Of a stretch of 64,000 nucleotides of DNA, positions 1-18,309 are shown piece after piece. This stretch comes from Bradysia coprophila. Taxonomy: Eukaryota > Arthropoda > Insecta > Diptera > Sciaridae. The stretch is from assembly GCF_014529535.1 (NCBI RefSeq), contig NW_023503608.1, forward strand, positions 1,984,001 to 2,048,000, given 5' to 3'. Made by a program: the position numbers and the translations under genes. Every line of letters begins with the position of its first letter. Positions within the stretch are counted from its first letter, which is position 1. The notes below the pieces were generated by a model. The model was not told the DNA's origin, did not search any database, and saw nothing but the letters and a program-made list of their open reading frames with translations.

Positions 1-615
1 CTCTGTGTTTTGAGCTTCAATAATCGTTTGAAGGTTACATCCTTTCGGTCGGGTTGGAGTCGCTAATTTATTTTCGATTGTCGCAGTCTTCACAGTTTCC
101 GATGTGCCTCGAGCTAAGTCGAAAGAGAATTTGAAAGACTTAGGAAAAACAATGAACTTTCCCTCCTTACCTTTATCAGCCGTTTCTGTTGTATCGACCA
201 ATGTAGCACACAGATCTTTCTGCTTCTTCGCTACGTTTTTCTTCACTATTTTCAGTGAATTCGCATGTAATGCAGCAAGTCTCTTTTTGATTTCGTCTTT
301 TTGCACATCCGGTGCAGCAGTCTTTTTCTCCAACAATCGTTTTCGCTGTTGTTCCGCAATGTGTTCCCTTGCCTTATTCCGATCGATTGATCTATCAACA
401 ACAACATTTTTACGATCTGTGTTCTGTCGACAATTATTTTTCGACTTTTTTGGCAAGAGATCAAGATTTAGTTCGGTGGCATTGATACAGTTGCTGATAA
501 TATTCGGATGCGGATCGTCATTTTCGGCATTGTTGGACAGTATTGTCTTGAGGCCATTGGTGTCGATTTGTTGTTGATTGTTATTGGTGAGGTTATTTGT
601 ACGTTTCGCGTTCAT
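1..615 (-). CDS. 5' part of an unidentified basic, coiled-coil-rich protein (partial)
   Basis: The ATG is at 615-613. A first exon of 445 nt (615-171) is followed by a 57-nt intron (170-114) with a GTAAGG donor and a pyrimidine-rich acceptor ending TTAG; the frame then runs open to the window edge. The intron length is a multiple of three and it lacks stops, so unspliced reading also stays open; the splice consensus favours the intron. The protein begins MNAKRTNNLTNNNQQQ, is Asn/Gln-rich at first, then strongly basic and probably helical (AREHIAEQQRKRLLEKK). A basic patch LLPKKSKNN could be a nuclear signal. I see no domain that identifies the product. It is divergent from wit, with about 2.8 kb between the two start codons. 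The C-terminus lies outside the window. Confidence 0.6.
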   Translation of the reverse strand, partial: MNAKRTNNLTNNNQQQIDTNGLKTILSNNAENDDPHPNIISNCINATELNLDLLPKKSKNNCRQNTDRKNVVVDRSIDRNKAREHIAEQQRKRLLEKKTAAPDVQKDEIKKRLAALHANSLKIVKKNVAKKQKDLCATLVDTTETADKGKEGKFIVFPKSFKFSFDLARGTSETVKTATIENKLATPTRPKGCNLQTIIEAQNTE

Positions 616-3373
616 TTTATAGAGGCGGTGCATTCGGGTCAAAAGACTATGTTAATGGTGCAAATGGCAATCATTTAAAATAGAAAACTTATTATTTAAA
701 AGTAAACGTAAAAAATAGGTTTTTAAAAACACACACAACCGACGTAGCTTGTTACGATAAACAAGTTTTTTTTTCTTTCGTAATGTCAAACATTCCGTAC
801 GTGACTGCTAGTTTCGCGTGTAGATGGCGTTCCGTCGAATAAGTTTAATGTTTCCATTCGTCGATTTCAAAAATAAACGCACGGATAGATTTAAATCCTT
901 TATGTATACACATTACACTGTAAATTGTGTCTAATCTCTAAAATCACCCAAGGCAATATAAGAAATCACAAACAATTACCTAAGATATTTTCGTCACTTA
1001 GTCCACCGCTCGTCAATGTCCAATGGTTCCGTGAAAAACTTGAAAAACCGATGGTCGGTCCTAAGTACTTTAAATCTGAGAAACTATTTAAGAATTTTTG
1101 AGCACGACTGGCAAAGAGTTTTTCAGTTTCAGGCAGTCCTTGAATCCTATTTCAATAAAATTCGATGAACAATCTATCAATGGGTTGTGATTTTCGCCAT
1201 TTTAAGAAGAAGAAGAATGACGTTTCAGGTCTATGACGCTCAGTAAGTACACAATTTGTGAAACCATTTATGTTTCAGGCGTGTAGTATACGTTGAATAA
1301 ATTGGTATATTGAGTCTATACCTCAATTTCTATAGATCATTGAAATGAAAAATCAAAAAGAAAATGTTGACATTGGCGCTGGCGATCAGTTTCGACGGTC
1401 AAACCATGAACTTTCATCACAACCCATTAGTTTGAGAAGGCTCTCTCCACTTCCACTGCATTCAGTGGCTGATCCAGAAAATTTTCTGACCTAGGCGGTT
1501 AAAATTTAAAAATGGTTTGACCTGGGCGGTTTTCGATAAATTGCATTTGTAGGGTTAAAAAAAATCAGAGAAATACAATTTTTTTGACTAGGTCAATCGC
1601 GACAACCGCTAATAGGAGGATCGAAAAACTGAAAAAATGTTCAAACAGATGCGGCACTCGGCGAATTTGGTACCATTCGATCGGTAATTATCCCTGCTAA
1701 ACGATAAACGTTTAAAATTGTAAAAATCCGGTATTCCCCCATACGATCCTATACGAAAAACTGAAGTTCTTTTTGCCTGTCGAATAAACTTAAATCAAAT
1801 CTTAGGTTCTGAAAGAACATGTTAAGACACTTACGAAGACAGCTTCAATTAGTTCTTTGTAGCAGGCATTCATATTTGAACAGAACAGTGGATATTTACA
1901 CAAAGTCTAAATACTCAATGACTTAACATCCTTTGAAGCTAAACATTTTATTAGTTGGATTATAAACTTAACTCAAATAAACTTTTTACATGCTTATACG
2001 TATAGTTATGCAGTAGTGCTCGTTCCACTCCGTATGTTATACGAGTGGAATGGAAGAAATGAAAAGAGAGACGCTACAGTTACCTGATGGAATGCATGTG
2101 GAACGAATATATAAACGATGGAAACAAATGGAAACCCACAAAAAGTAAAAACTTATTGTGAGTTTAATGATGAAAGAGTGGATTTGAAATCACATTTCAT
2201 AATGGTAATAAGACTCGGAAAAATCTTCAAAAAAATCAAGCTACTAACTTTGAAGCTTCCATACTTTTGCCTGTACTAACAATAGTTTGGAAGTTACCCA
2301 TATGTCATTTCGGTTTTAAATTTTATTTTGTCTTAACTTTCTGAAGAAGTAATTGCGTCTCGAGACTCTTGAACATCTTCCACTATATCTGGAATAATTA
2401 GCACCTACTCATCTATAAACAACTTCTTACTATGTGTCTTTAAATAGTAAGAGAAATACTATTCCATACCTTGACAAAATACAGAAACCATTTTCAAGAT
2501 GAGATGTGGGAAAGAAAGTTTAGTGATAGAAATAGATTTAATTAAAATGTGTTAGGTGAACTAGAAAAGGCTCCCTTTCTTTTCATCCATTCGATCTAAT
2601 TTTAGCTCGGAATAATGTTAGATATAAAATATGAAAATCGGATTAATTTTTTTTTTATTAATATTTTCGTTTACATGAGTGCTCCTTTCAATATCATCGC
2701 ATTTTTACGTTATACTAATTCACATATCGCGATGTATGCTATTATACAACATCATGTCTCACCCTTAATGCCATATGGCCGCACATAAACCGTTCATAGA
2801 AAAAGGACTGGTTGTGTTTATAAACTAAAATTGTTTCAAGAAAAAGCTATACTCTCACTTCAATTCAAGGGGTGTATAAGCGGTCGGTGTAAAAGGAAAA
2901 CATCCATTGTGTGTGTATCTATATATGCACATTATTATTGCGAAACATAAAATAAAAAAAAGGAGAACGTGTTGAGTAGAGAGAGAAATGATGTGTCGTT
3001 TTAAGTAAAAGTAGTTGGAAAACGGAAAAATCAATATCTCTAGTCAGACTTGTCGAAGGAACGTAAGAATTTATTTACGAAATAGGAAAAAGTGCTCGAA
3101 ATATTTAATTGAAAACACAAAATGTGCCTGCTATTAGTGAATATTGAACTGGTGTAGTTGAAGGGAGTTGAAGGGAAACGATTTGTGGTCTATATTAGGA
3201 TTAAAAATTGAAGAACAATTTACGTCGCCGATTTCCTTTTGACTTTGTTGAATATTTATTTGATAAAAAAAAAATAATGAAAATCAGACGCATTGAGAGA
3301 GTTGGGTGATGTGAAAGCAAAATTTAGAAATTAAATATTTGATTCGGTAATCTAGAATCAAAACTAATTAAAA
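616..3373. other. Intergenic region between two divergent genes, including wit 5' UTR
   Basis: About 2.8 kb between the two start codons. No convincing coding frame. It must hold both promoters, but no clear TATA box was found. A short perfect-arm hairpin lies at 2023-2050 (arms ttccactc/gagtggaa). Text around 1464 (cagtggctgatccagaaaat) looks like the end of an old DNA transposon, but no partner end was found. Confidence 0.5.
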
Positions 3374-6300
3374 ATGGCTGCAATGAGGACAATTATTTGT
3401 GTTGTATTCCTGTGGACTGTCTGGATACCAAAGTGTTTCGCAGGTATATTTATTTGCGGAAATTTGAAAACAGAACTTACCTTATAAACATAGAATCATT
3501 ATATTGCGTTAGCTCCTGCAAAGGATTTAATGTGTGCAGAGTATATTGCACTCGGAGTAAATGCACAACCAGATAGTGATGAGTACAAAGAATACAGCGA
3601 TGAGTATGACAATAATGACGATGAGAAGAGTAATGTTGCACAGAAGGAGCTTTTTCGTCCGGTAAGTGACAAAATTGCGATCACAGTGCGAGCTTTAATG
3701 ACACCCGAAAAATATGTATTTCAGAAAGGCGCAATTTTGTGCCCAAATCGAAAAGATTTTTGTTTCTCTTTGTGGCGAACCGATCAAAACGGATCGGTTG
3801 TTATGGTTCGACAAGGATGTTGGCAGACGGAGGCACCGAAAACGTGCCAGAATAATCTTTGTATCAGTGACAAGCCCAAATCGTCCACTAAGAGTCATCG
3901 CTTCTGCTGTTGTTCGGACAATATGTGCAATTCAAACGTTACTGTCACGGAAACGATAGACGAGGTATGTTACGTTTTTTGAAAAGTTTAGTATTAAGTT
4001 TGTAACGGGTCAGGTCACGTGAGAAACTTGTTAATTAAGACTTGACCGGGAAGTGGGAACTTAATTTCTGACAAACCTATGTAATTACCCAGGAACCGTC
4101 AACCATCGATCCATACATTGAAACATCAGCTTTGGCAATGGTAATCTCGGTCTGGACAAACTCATTGACATGGCTATGCGTCTCTTTGATCGTGATTATT
4201 GTGTCCGTTATTGTATTCGCGTACGTTTGTCGCAAAACCATAAAAGCGGAACCGGAACTTTCACCACTTTCGCCGTCAGGACCGGGCTATAGTTCGAATT
4301 TACACAACGTTGATAATTTGAAACTTTGTGGGATGATTGGACAGGGAAAATACGGCACCGTCTGGAAGGGGATGATTAACGAAACGGCAGTGGCGGTGAA
4401 AATATTTCCCAGCCAGCACAAGCAATATTTCATCAATGAGAAGAACATTTATTCGGTCAGTTTGATGGATTGTCCAAGCTTATTGGAGTACTATGGTAAT
4501 TGTTTGACCTCTACGTCTAATACGAGATTGAAAAACTGAATTTTTGAATATTGTAGGATGTGATACAAGACGAACGCTACACGATAACATTGAATATTTG
4601 ATTGTACTGTCACTGGCGCCATTAGGTTGTTTGCAAGATTGGTTGCACGAGAATACATCATCGTTTGCAATTTTCACAAAAATGGCAAAATCGGTCGTTC
4701 GAGGCCTGTCGCATTTGCACACCGAACTCAAGAAGAACGATCTCGAGAAGCCGTGCATTTGCCATCGAGATCTGAACACTAGAAATATCCTCGTTAAAGC
4801 TGACCTAAGTTGCTGCATTTCTGACTTTGGTTTCGCGTTGAAGACATATGGGCCCAGATACGAATGGAAAGGTGAAATCTCTTTAGCTGAAACAAAAAGC
4901 ATCAATGAGGTAGGAAGCTAAAACACCAATTAATCCTGATGGTGATCTGAACTGATTCCTTCAAATTTTCAAGGTTGGCACTTTGCGTTACATGGCCCCA
5001 GAGGTTCTAGAAGGTGCCGTTAATCTACGCGACTGTGAAACAGCATTGAAACAAATCGGTACGTTTAGCATTGAATTCAATCATTTTCTTTGGGACATTC
5101 TGACCGATGAAACGTTCCAACAGATATCTACTCCTTCGGTTTGGTCCTGTGGGAACTCTGCACTCGATGTGAGGATTGGTATCCTGCTGGATGTGAACCA
5201 CCTGTGTACGCTTCTCCGTACGAAGCAGAAATCGGTAAATGTCCGTCATTCGAACAAATGCAAGTGTTGGTGTCGAGACACAAGGCACGACCGCAATTTC
5301 CATTGAATTGGGGTGGTGGTACTGCTGCTAAAATTGCGAAAGAAACTTGCGAAGACTGTTGGGATCACGATGCCGAGGCCAGACTGACTGCACTGTGTGC
5401 CGAGGAGAGACTGCATGAATTGTCCAAATTTGAGCCGAAAAATTCGACCACAATTTGCGAATCGACAAATCGTCAGTCTCAAATGGCGAATAATTCGAAT
5501 CCACATGCCTTTCGGGTGACCGATACTGCGAAGAATTTGTACGGCGCTGATGAAGAGATCACCATTATTACGCCACCAAATCAAATTCTGCCCAATGCAA
5601 ACGCTGACTTTACGGACAAAAGAAGTTGCCTCGTGAACGTTCACACATTTCACCCGTCGAACAACATATTTGGTAGTTCCACTCCAACGCCGAAAATAAT
5701 TCAAAATCAGATTCTCTACGAGAAAAATAGAAAATTGCAGTCGACGGATGGCGGTGACGACAACAGTAGCTACTCGTATGTTGAGGAGAGTGGGAGCGTC
5801 GAAGAATTGCTTGCGACTAAAAGCAAGTTGGACAGAAAAATCAAAGGATGGTACGGTGTCCGTGCGCTTATACAAAAGAAGCTATTTAGCCATCACCCCT
5901 ACGATAACAGAAGTAAAAATTCGGAAAAATTAAACATCATCGACAGCCCGGCAATTGTGAACGCATCATCGCCAATCAAAAACTCGCGACAAACAGCCGA
6001 ATCCATGGAACGGCCGCGTAACTTAGATCTTCAATCCCAGCCGAATGTAGTGGCTCCAATACGTTCACTCGACAGAGGTGTGGGTGTGAAAAAACCACCA
6101 GGCGACTCAAACCAGGCATTCACTATAATCACTCAAAATCCAAAAATTGTCGTCTCAAAGTCAACCAATGCAATGAAAAGTCTATCAACGATGGAATCTA
6201 TCGACGATCGAATGCTGAAACGACAGAGATCGCTGGAAGTATTTCGCGAAGTGTTCGGAGCAAAAGGCAGCATAGAACGATTACGTGATCCGAGTCAAAG

Positions 6301-6412
6301 AGTTTTGACTCCGGGCGATGTTCCCCCATCCGTACGAAAGATGAGAGCATCGAAGACATTATCTTTGTACGATGATCGAATGATGGACACGTCTCAACGA
6401 AATACTCTCTAG
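3374..6412 (+). CDS. wit: BMP type II receptor serine/threonine kinase, wishful-thinking type
   Basis: Seven coding exons: 3374-3443, 3513-3661, 3725-3964, 4093-4495, 4557-4909, 4974-5058 and 5124-6412. All junctions are GT-AG with consistent phase and give 862 aa, close to fly Wit. Residues 1-23 form a signal peptide. A Cys-rich extracellular domain with the cluster [12 protein letters not shown] marks a TGF-beta-family receptor. One membrane helix lies near residues 180-199. The kinase domain has the glycine loop [11 protein letters not shown], lysine in AVAVKIF, catalytic HRDLNTRN, metal-binding DFG and [15 protein letters not shown] long, low-complexity cytoplasmic tail of over 300 residues is typical of type II BMP receptors. 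In flies Wit sits at the motor neuron membrane, binds BMP (Gbb) and phosphorylates type I receptors to drive synaptic growth through Mad. The N-terminal exon 2 is acidic ([18 protein letters not shown]). The second intron is only 63 nt. Confidence 0.93.
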
Positions 6413-7299
6413 CATGAAGAGGTTCTGCTGCTAGAGCTCTAATCGATCGATTGATTGATTTGATTGGAACTTTTGCCAGCAGAGACATTTTCTTTGAAAT
6501 TCGTTTTTTAAATTTTAGTAACAAAATCGATACCGCGGAGCACACAATTTATACCAAGAACCACGGAGCTACGTTGTTAAGACAATTATTAGCATTTTTA
6601 TAGACTATAGGACCTACTTTTATCGTTTATGAGACGGCTGACGTTGTTGGCGACGACAAGAGTAAGCGATGTATTCACTGCCTAATGCGGTCTTACACCC
6701 AATTTTTTGTTAAAATTATTGAAGTAAAAGATTTTTGTATATCATCATTGAAATGAAAAGTATTGAGCCCGACACGGCCGGGCATGGTCATTATAATTAA
6801 CGGTAATTAGCGAAGTTAAGTATATATCGATGATAATAATTTTGAGTACGTGGTAGTTATTTGATAAACATGGAGTATTGAGAATTATGATGAATAGAAA
6901 AGAAGCAAACCAGAGACTGTAATTTAAAATGAAAAGAAATCAAAAATTGTCATTCACCCTATAAGTATATTCTGTATAATCACAATTTATGCTCTATTTC
7001 CCTCTTATCAACAAAAAAATTTATTCTTTCACATCATAACCGAGGGCATTATACCGGCAATTTTTTTTTTTATTTGAACAAAATTAACTTCGAAAAAAAT
7101 AAACTATCCATTTGACGAGCAAAATGGTTCTGGTGTTTCAATTCGTAGGCTGTTTTACGCCATATTGACTTATTCGGTGTACGGGTAAGAAGGGACAATA
7201 ATTTTACCAACTGAAAGAGGATTGAAACTGGAGAAAAATTCAAAATTGATCTAATTTTTGTTCCCATATTGTTACTTGGAGTCTAAAGAATTTTATAGT
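6413..7299 (+). other. wit 3' flank, no gene
   Basis: Non-coding AT-rich stretch after the wit stop, presumably 3' UTR in part. I could not place a convincing polyadenylation signal. A short GC-rich palindrome (gcccgacacggccgggc, about 6768) is the only notable feature. Confidence 0.4.
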
Positions 7300-7650
7300 C
7301 AAAACTTCACATTGTTTGGGAGTCAGAGAACCAACAAGACAGCAAAAAACCGCAATCGTTTGGATGTGAAAGATCCAACAATGCTATATGCGGCAGATAT
7401 AGCAGCAAAGCGAAAAACAAGTTTTGAACAGATGACGAAAAGTGTGTTTGCCGATTCAACCGACGTGACCATGTCACTCTAGTTTGTGTCGTGCTGATAT
7501 ACACATTGTCCTGGCAAGACATAGGTGTACTGATGAGGCGTGATACGGCGAAATCAGCATCGTTTGTCCTTATATTCGTCTATTCTTAATGTAAACGGTA
7601 ACACGTTTCATTTTTTACGTTGAAATAAAAAAAATTTCAACATTGGTCGG
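7300..7650 (+). repeat. Dispersed repeat, copy 1 (3' end of a probable retroelement)
   Basis: This stretch matches 44040-44435 in order and content. Both carry a short frame with D-V-(K/R)-D-P-x-x-L-Y, then agtttgtgtcgtgctgatat, then an imperfect hairpin region around ggcgtgatac-gccgaaatcag, then taaacggtaacacgtttc, and end in an A-rich/T-rich tail (gttgaaataaaaaaaatttc). Two copies with the same 3' end suggest a retrotransposed family. The family is not recognised. Confidence 0.65.
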
Positions 7651-7858
7651 AATTTATTGATCGCGTAAATTGGTCTCAGAGATGCTTACGTCGAGACATC
7701 CCGTCGATGATACGAATAAATGTGTGAATGTTGAACCGCCGCATTAGAGGTCTTCCAACATGAATTGCAGTGTGAATTACTCAAGATCTGGACACGTAGG
7801 ACGTACGTCGTAGGTTGAGTCGTATTTTCATTTTGTTTTTATTTTTCAAGGCCTGACC

Positions 7859-9153
7859 CAGGCCCGTAGCTAGGGCTCGCACATAATCAACTCTTATCAT
7901 TTTGCTTGCAAGAGTAAGAAATTCAATTACTAACAATTAGTACTGCTATTCCCATGTTATCTTGTCGGTTTTGTTTTTGTATATAACTTCTTTAAAGAAT
8001 CCAAAGTAAGTCTATGAACGGAACCGAAATTACACAGCTTTGAAATTGCTGACAAGTGGAAATTTTTTATTGAATGTTGCTGGAATGAGATTCAATGTCA
8101 AACACGACACCCCATTTTGAAGCATGAGAATTTTTCGACTTCAAAATTTCGCCTGATGCGCATCGGGTTACACTGGTGGGAAGAGTGCGGGATCACGGGA
8201 TCATCTCTACCGGAAAGAGATTTTGGGAAAAGTTAATGTACGCGAATCAAACCCTTTTTCAGTATTTCTAAATGTTGATGATCGCGAAGTTCCTAAAAGT
8301 TCCCGTTGGGAATGCAATTTTGTGTACCTTTGTAAACCTCGGTTTCAGTTTCTATTGAAATCTTCTGAAGGTATGGCAACCTCGGTGTCACTATCCGAGA
8401 ATGAACACTTTCGGAACAAAGAGCACAGGACAGCGAACGTCATGAAACTCTTAACTTTGGGGTGTCCTTCAAGCATTATGAATGTTAACTGAGTGAGGCC
8501 AAACTTTCGCCTGCGTCGTAATTTTATCTTGATGCAGTGTTTTAGTACAAAATCTCAAAAAACGTAAAAACTTCCATCTATTGAAAGTAACCATTTGAAA
8601 CTATTTGTGTTTCCGTTACTTGAGATAGAGAGAAAAGAAAAGTAAATCCATTCGATTCTAGTCTGTCGTAGAAAAATATTTATATAAGGCGTGATCTTTT
8701 TGTTCTATGATTAATAAATTGAATTGAATTGAATTTGAAAATATCTTACTCTTGCAAAGCAGATGCTTCTTTAACTCTTAGTAAAAATAAGATTTTAGAA
8801 AGCGTAAGAGTTTTGTGTTAAAACACGATTTTAATAAAGAATACGCAAAAGAAACACACGATCCCGGGGAGAAAACATTATTTCCACCAGCGTCGTAGCA
8901 CTGCTTTCTAAATGACTGTATTTAAATAGATAATTTTTACTTTGTGCGATTCACCAACAAAAAGCGATAATCTCCATATCTACAACTTTTCAAAAATGGA
9001 AACTTCAGGTCAAGAAAATAAATTCCATGCAAGTGGAAATGAGAAAATTTTCGCCTTCGGCGAAATTAGACTACTTTTAAAAACACAATAACTTTTCGAA
9101 ATATTACGTTGGGGCACTGCCCCCCCTGGCCATTCATCCTGGCTACGGGCCTG
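7859..9153. mobile_element. hAT-like DNA element with 16-bp terminal inverted repeats, non-autonomous
   Basis: Left end caggcccgtagctagg (7859-7874) and right end cctggctacgggcctg (9138-9153) are inverted copies with one mismatch. CAG-starting ends are typical of hAT elements. Flanks gcctgacc and ctgacccc share ctgacc, which may be a decayed 8-bp target duplication. No transposase frame is seen in the 1.3 kb; the only sizeable frame (8223-8492) looks random. Inside, near 8708-8737, attaataaattgaattgaat followed by gaatttg resembles the 3' tail of a LINE, so an older insertion may be nested. Confidence 0.6.
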
Positions 9154-10893
9154 CTGACCCCAGGCTGTAGTTAGAATTGAACAACGAATCTGAAATTTTT
9201 GATCGAAATATCTTAGTCGGGAACACTGACAGAGTTACACTGCTCGAGTGAAGACGTAGATTAACAACGTTCTTATGGTATTTTATAGTTGCGCTCCTAA
9301 TCTATCAACTACAGTTAGTAGTAATGCCTTCGGTTCCCAAATGCCCGAGATATCAATGAGCAATGTGTTCAACCTTTTTAAAATTTGTTTTTTGCTGTTT
9401 CGGATTCCTTGTTTAATTCTAAGTACAGCCTGGGCCAGGCATTTTGAAATAAAAACAAAATGAAAATATGATCCACCCTTTTTCGATAGTGGAGGCGTCC
9501 TCTTTCTGACCACTTTTTTTTGCTAAAATGTTTTTTATTTTAAAATTCAAAAAATGGGAACCCTGACACTTAGTGCTTGATTTTTTGTGAACCAAATTCA
9601 CTGTTGTGTATTTTCTAGCGACGATCGAAAAAACATTTTCCTGAATTTTTCTAGATTTTTCCAAATTGGTAAAATCTGGAAAAATCTAGGAAAATGTGGG
9701 AAACTACAAGAAAATAGGAAAAAATGTTTTCACGAAAAGTTATTTCACCAGGAGGTGGGCCGAAAGAATGAAGTAAAACAAGGTTTGCGGTAAAGCTCAA
9801 AACAACTAATTGGTTTATACTTAAATTGTTTTTTTTTTATTTATTTTTTTTGTCTCTAAAACAATTAACAACAAAACATTGAATCATATTTTTATGTTTA
9901 TTTTCTGTTCTTTGTTATGGTAATATTTCATTATTGTGATTTATGATGGGATTCTTACAATGATTGGGGACTGTTCACTGGTGTGTGTGTATAATGATGT
10001 CTTCGGAGGCTATGAATAATTTTCGCTTTTTGATTTTTATTTTGTGTAAAATTTAAACTCTCGATTTATTAGTTTCTTTGCTATCTTTTATTTCAAAAGT
10101 ATACAAGACAATGAAATCGTAAATGAGAAGAAAAGTTGATTTTATTTTATTTTTTTGATTTTGAATCGGAGAAAAAGAAAATTTGTCAAAATGTCAATTA
10201 AATTAACAGACACGAAATTACGAAAAAAAAAGAATTATTTTCATTTTCAGAATATTTTTTGAGTCAGTAGAAATGGTTGTTTTGTTGTTGATTGACATTA
10301 AATCTCATGCGTGAAGTGAAAATCAAATAAATTAAATGTTTTTACTAAAATCCATATCAATATGCTGTATGGTGTTTGCCGGTGTTGCATATTAAATATA
10401 GTCTAAACCGTTCACTGTTCATTTGCAATACAATTTCTTTTTTTTGCTCATGCTTTTGGTTGCGTTGAATTCTTCTTAATTTTTTATTTTTGCAATTTTT
10501 TAAAATTAAATTTTTATTAGGAGAGTGTGTGGTCAAAATACAGTTTGTAATGTGTCGTAGAAAGTCGGTGTTGGTTTGTGTGTATATATAATGTGTGTGA
10601 ATGTGTTTCCGGAGGTGAATTTACTAAGGCGATTTATGATTATAATATGAATTGCGATAGATGAAATCAAAGTCTTTCAAAAAACATTGTCATTCTGTGG
10701 TTCATTCCTCCTCCATTTGCTTAACAATAAATTCATTTTCTTTCTTTCTTTCCGTTTAAATCAACTTGTTTCAATTAAGTATATTTAGGATGATCTTACA
10801 CACGCTTTAATATTCACACAAATGGGACGCTAATAGTTTTGGGTGGTGGTTTTTAACTGGGGGATTGGATGTGTTGTCTGCTTTTTTCCCAAC
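9154..10893. other. Gene-free stretch; right half is the likely SRPK 3' UTR
   Basis: No coding frame. 9641-9700 holds an imperfect hairpin (ttcctgaatttttctagatt against aatctaggaaaat). From about 9830 the sequence is extremely AT-rich; on the minus strand AATAAA-type signals lie around 9836-9850, consistent with a roughly 1-kb SRPK 3' UTR. Confidence 0.45.
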
Positions 10894-16862
<5,969 letters not shown>

Positions 16863-17028
16863 ACCAATGAAAGTAGATAAGTAGGTATGGCCAGTCCATG
16901 CAAGTCGGAGCACATACGGATTTGCACTAGAAATGAGTTCGTTTGAGGTGGCGCCATGCAAATCCGTATGTGCTCCGGCTAGAACAAATTTGAACGTTTG
17001 GCCATACCTATCTATTTACTTTCATTGT
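16863..17028. mobile_element. Foldback (MITE-like) element A
   Basis: Near-perfect inverted halves. Outer arms at 16863-16892 and 16999-17028 pair caatgaaagtagataagtag with its near-complement. Inner arms at 16906-16926 and 16957-16977 (cggagcacatacggatttgc) pair perfectly. About 30 bp separate the halves. No coding content. Confidence 0.75.
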
Positions 17029-17088
17029 TAAGGACGGGTTCCAGAGATTCAGTAGTTACTGACATGCTATGCAAGCCATGCTTTCATA

Positions 17089-17262
17089 ATAGATCATTGT
17101 CAATGTCGTTTGAGATGTCAAATGAGCTGTCATTTTCACAAAGCTAACCACAACGTTAGAAAAATTTATATGGAGCTGTCATTGTTTGAGGTTAGCTTTG
17201 TGAAATTGACAACTCATTTGACACTATTTTGAGAGAAAAACCGTTATTTGACACTGATCTAT
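17089..17262. mobile_element. Foldback (MITE-like) element B
   Basis: Ends atagatca (17089) and tgatctat (17262) are inverted. Long inner arms pair 17117-17149 with 17190-17222 around gagctgtcattttcacaaag and ctttgtgaaattgacaactc. It lies only about 60 bp from element A and is unrelated to it in sequence. Confidence 0.7.
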
Positions 17263-17544
17263 TCATGCACTTCTTTCGACGCCAGTAGCATGTAATAGTC
17301 ATTTTGATAATAAGGGATAAAAAGATGAAAAGCAGAGTTTTCGTGTGAATTTTGTTGATTCGAGGCGAAGCCGAGGTCAATAAACACTGGGAAACTATGG
17401 GAAACTGGGACGTGACAAAATTGAATTAATCGGCCTTTTTCAAATGTTATTGGCGTTAAACAAAATTTCCCGAAAGGCCTTTTGGTAGACAGTGCGGCTC
17501 TGACCTTATATTGTCTCAAATATCAAAAGCGATGAAAAGTGTAA

Positions 17545-17706
17545 TTCACGCCTTAAGTGCGGTCGATATTCAAAAAGGAAAGTGCGGAGGTCTTTCTAAC
17601 GTAGCGTCATTTTCATACAAGGAAGCGTTGAAATGTACTTTTCGGTTCACTTTTTCATCGAATCGTTCACTTAAAATTCAAATTTTAGGCACACTTACGG
17701 CGTGAA
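17545..17706. mobile_element. Short (162 bp) copy of a TIR element
   Basis: Starts ttcacgccttaagtgcgg and ends cacacttacggcgtgaa, which are inverted. Its first ~75 bp and last ~80 bp are almost identical to the ends of the adjoining long copy (17708-18309), so it looks like an internally deleted derivative. The two copies touch with one base between them. Confidence 0.75.
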
Positions 17707-17707
17707 A

Positions 17708-18309
17708 TTCACGCCTTAAGTGCGGTCGATATTCAAAAAGGAAAGTGCGGAGGTCTTTCTAACGTAGCGTCATTTTCATACGGTTAATTTGTAAATCTTC
17801 CTCTTTTTCCGTTAAAACTCCGAGCAAACCACTTCGGAGTAACAAGAGTAGTGGTGAATGGTTCGAATATTAATTTTATCCAAGTTTATAATTAAAGAAT
17901 CGATAAAATCCGTAAAAGTTTGAGTTTATTCTTTTACCTCGCTGCCGTACAATTGCCATTTATTAACTAAATTGATTTCGTGAATTTAAATATTGGCCAC
18001 GTAGACCAAGCTGAAAATACACTTCGCACATTGCGCTCCGTTTCTACTTCGGTCGTTTGGAATCTCAATTTCGGAAGTATTTGGTCGACAATTCGTTTGG
18101 ATTGGTTAAACATCATTAAGACAAGATTTGGTGGCCGTGGTCAGATTGTTGGGTCGCTATAAACGAGGTCTTAAATGTTCGTCCTCGAGACTACGAACAC
18201 ATGGCAGTTCTAACAAAGAGAACTAAAGCGTTGAAATGTACTTTTCGGTTCACTTTTTCATCGAATCGTTCACTTAAAATTCAAATTTTAGGCACACTTA
18301 CGGCGTGAA
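17708..18309. mobile_element. Long (602 bp) copy of the same TIR element
   Basis: It shares both ends with the short copy but carries about 445 bp of extra middle sequence (roughly 17781-18226) without a transposase frame. The ends (ttcacgccttaagtgc / cacttacggcgtgaa) are inverted. Near-identity of the shared ends suggests recent activity. The superfamily is not recognised. Confidence 0.72.

Noticed and set aside
104-577. Plus-strand 157-codon frame
   Set aside because: It overlaps the minus-strand gene, which has a good start context and splice sites. The plus frame has a Phe/Ser-rich composition typical of antisense reading.
6760-6830. Possible 5S rRNA fragment (cgaagttaag, gcccgacacggccgggc)
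   Set aside because: Only short words match and the order does not follow 5S rRNA.
8223-8492. 89-codon frame inside the hAT-like element
   Set aside because: No transposase motif and no codon or domain signal.
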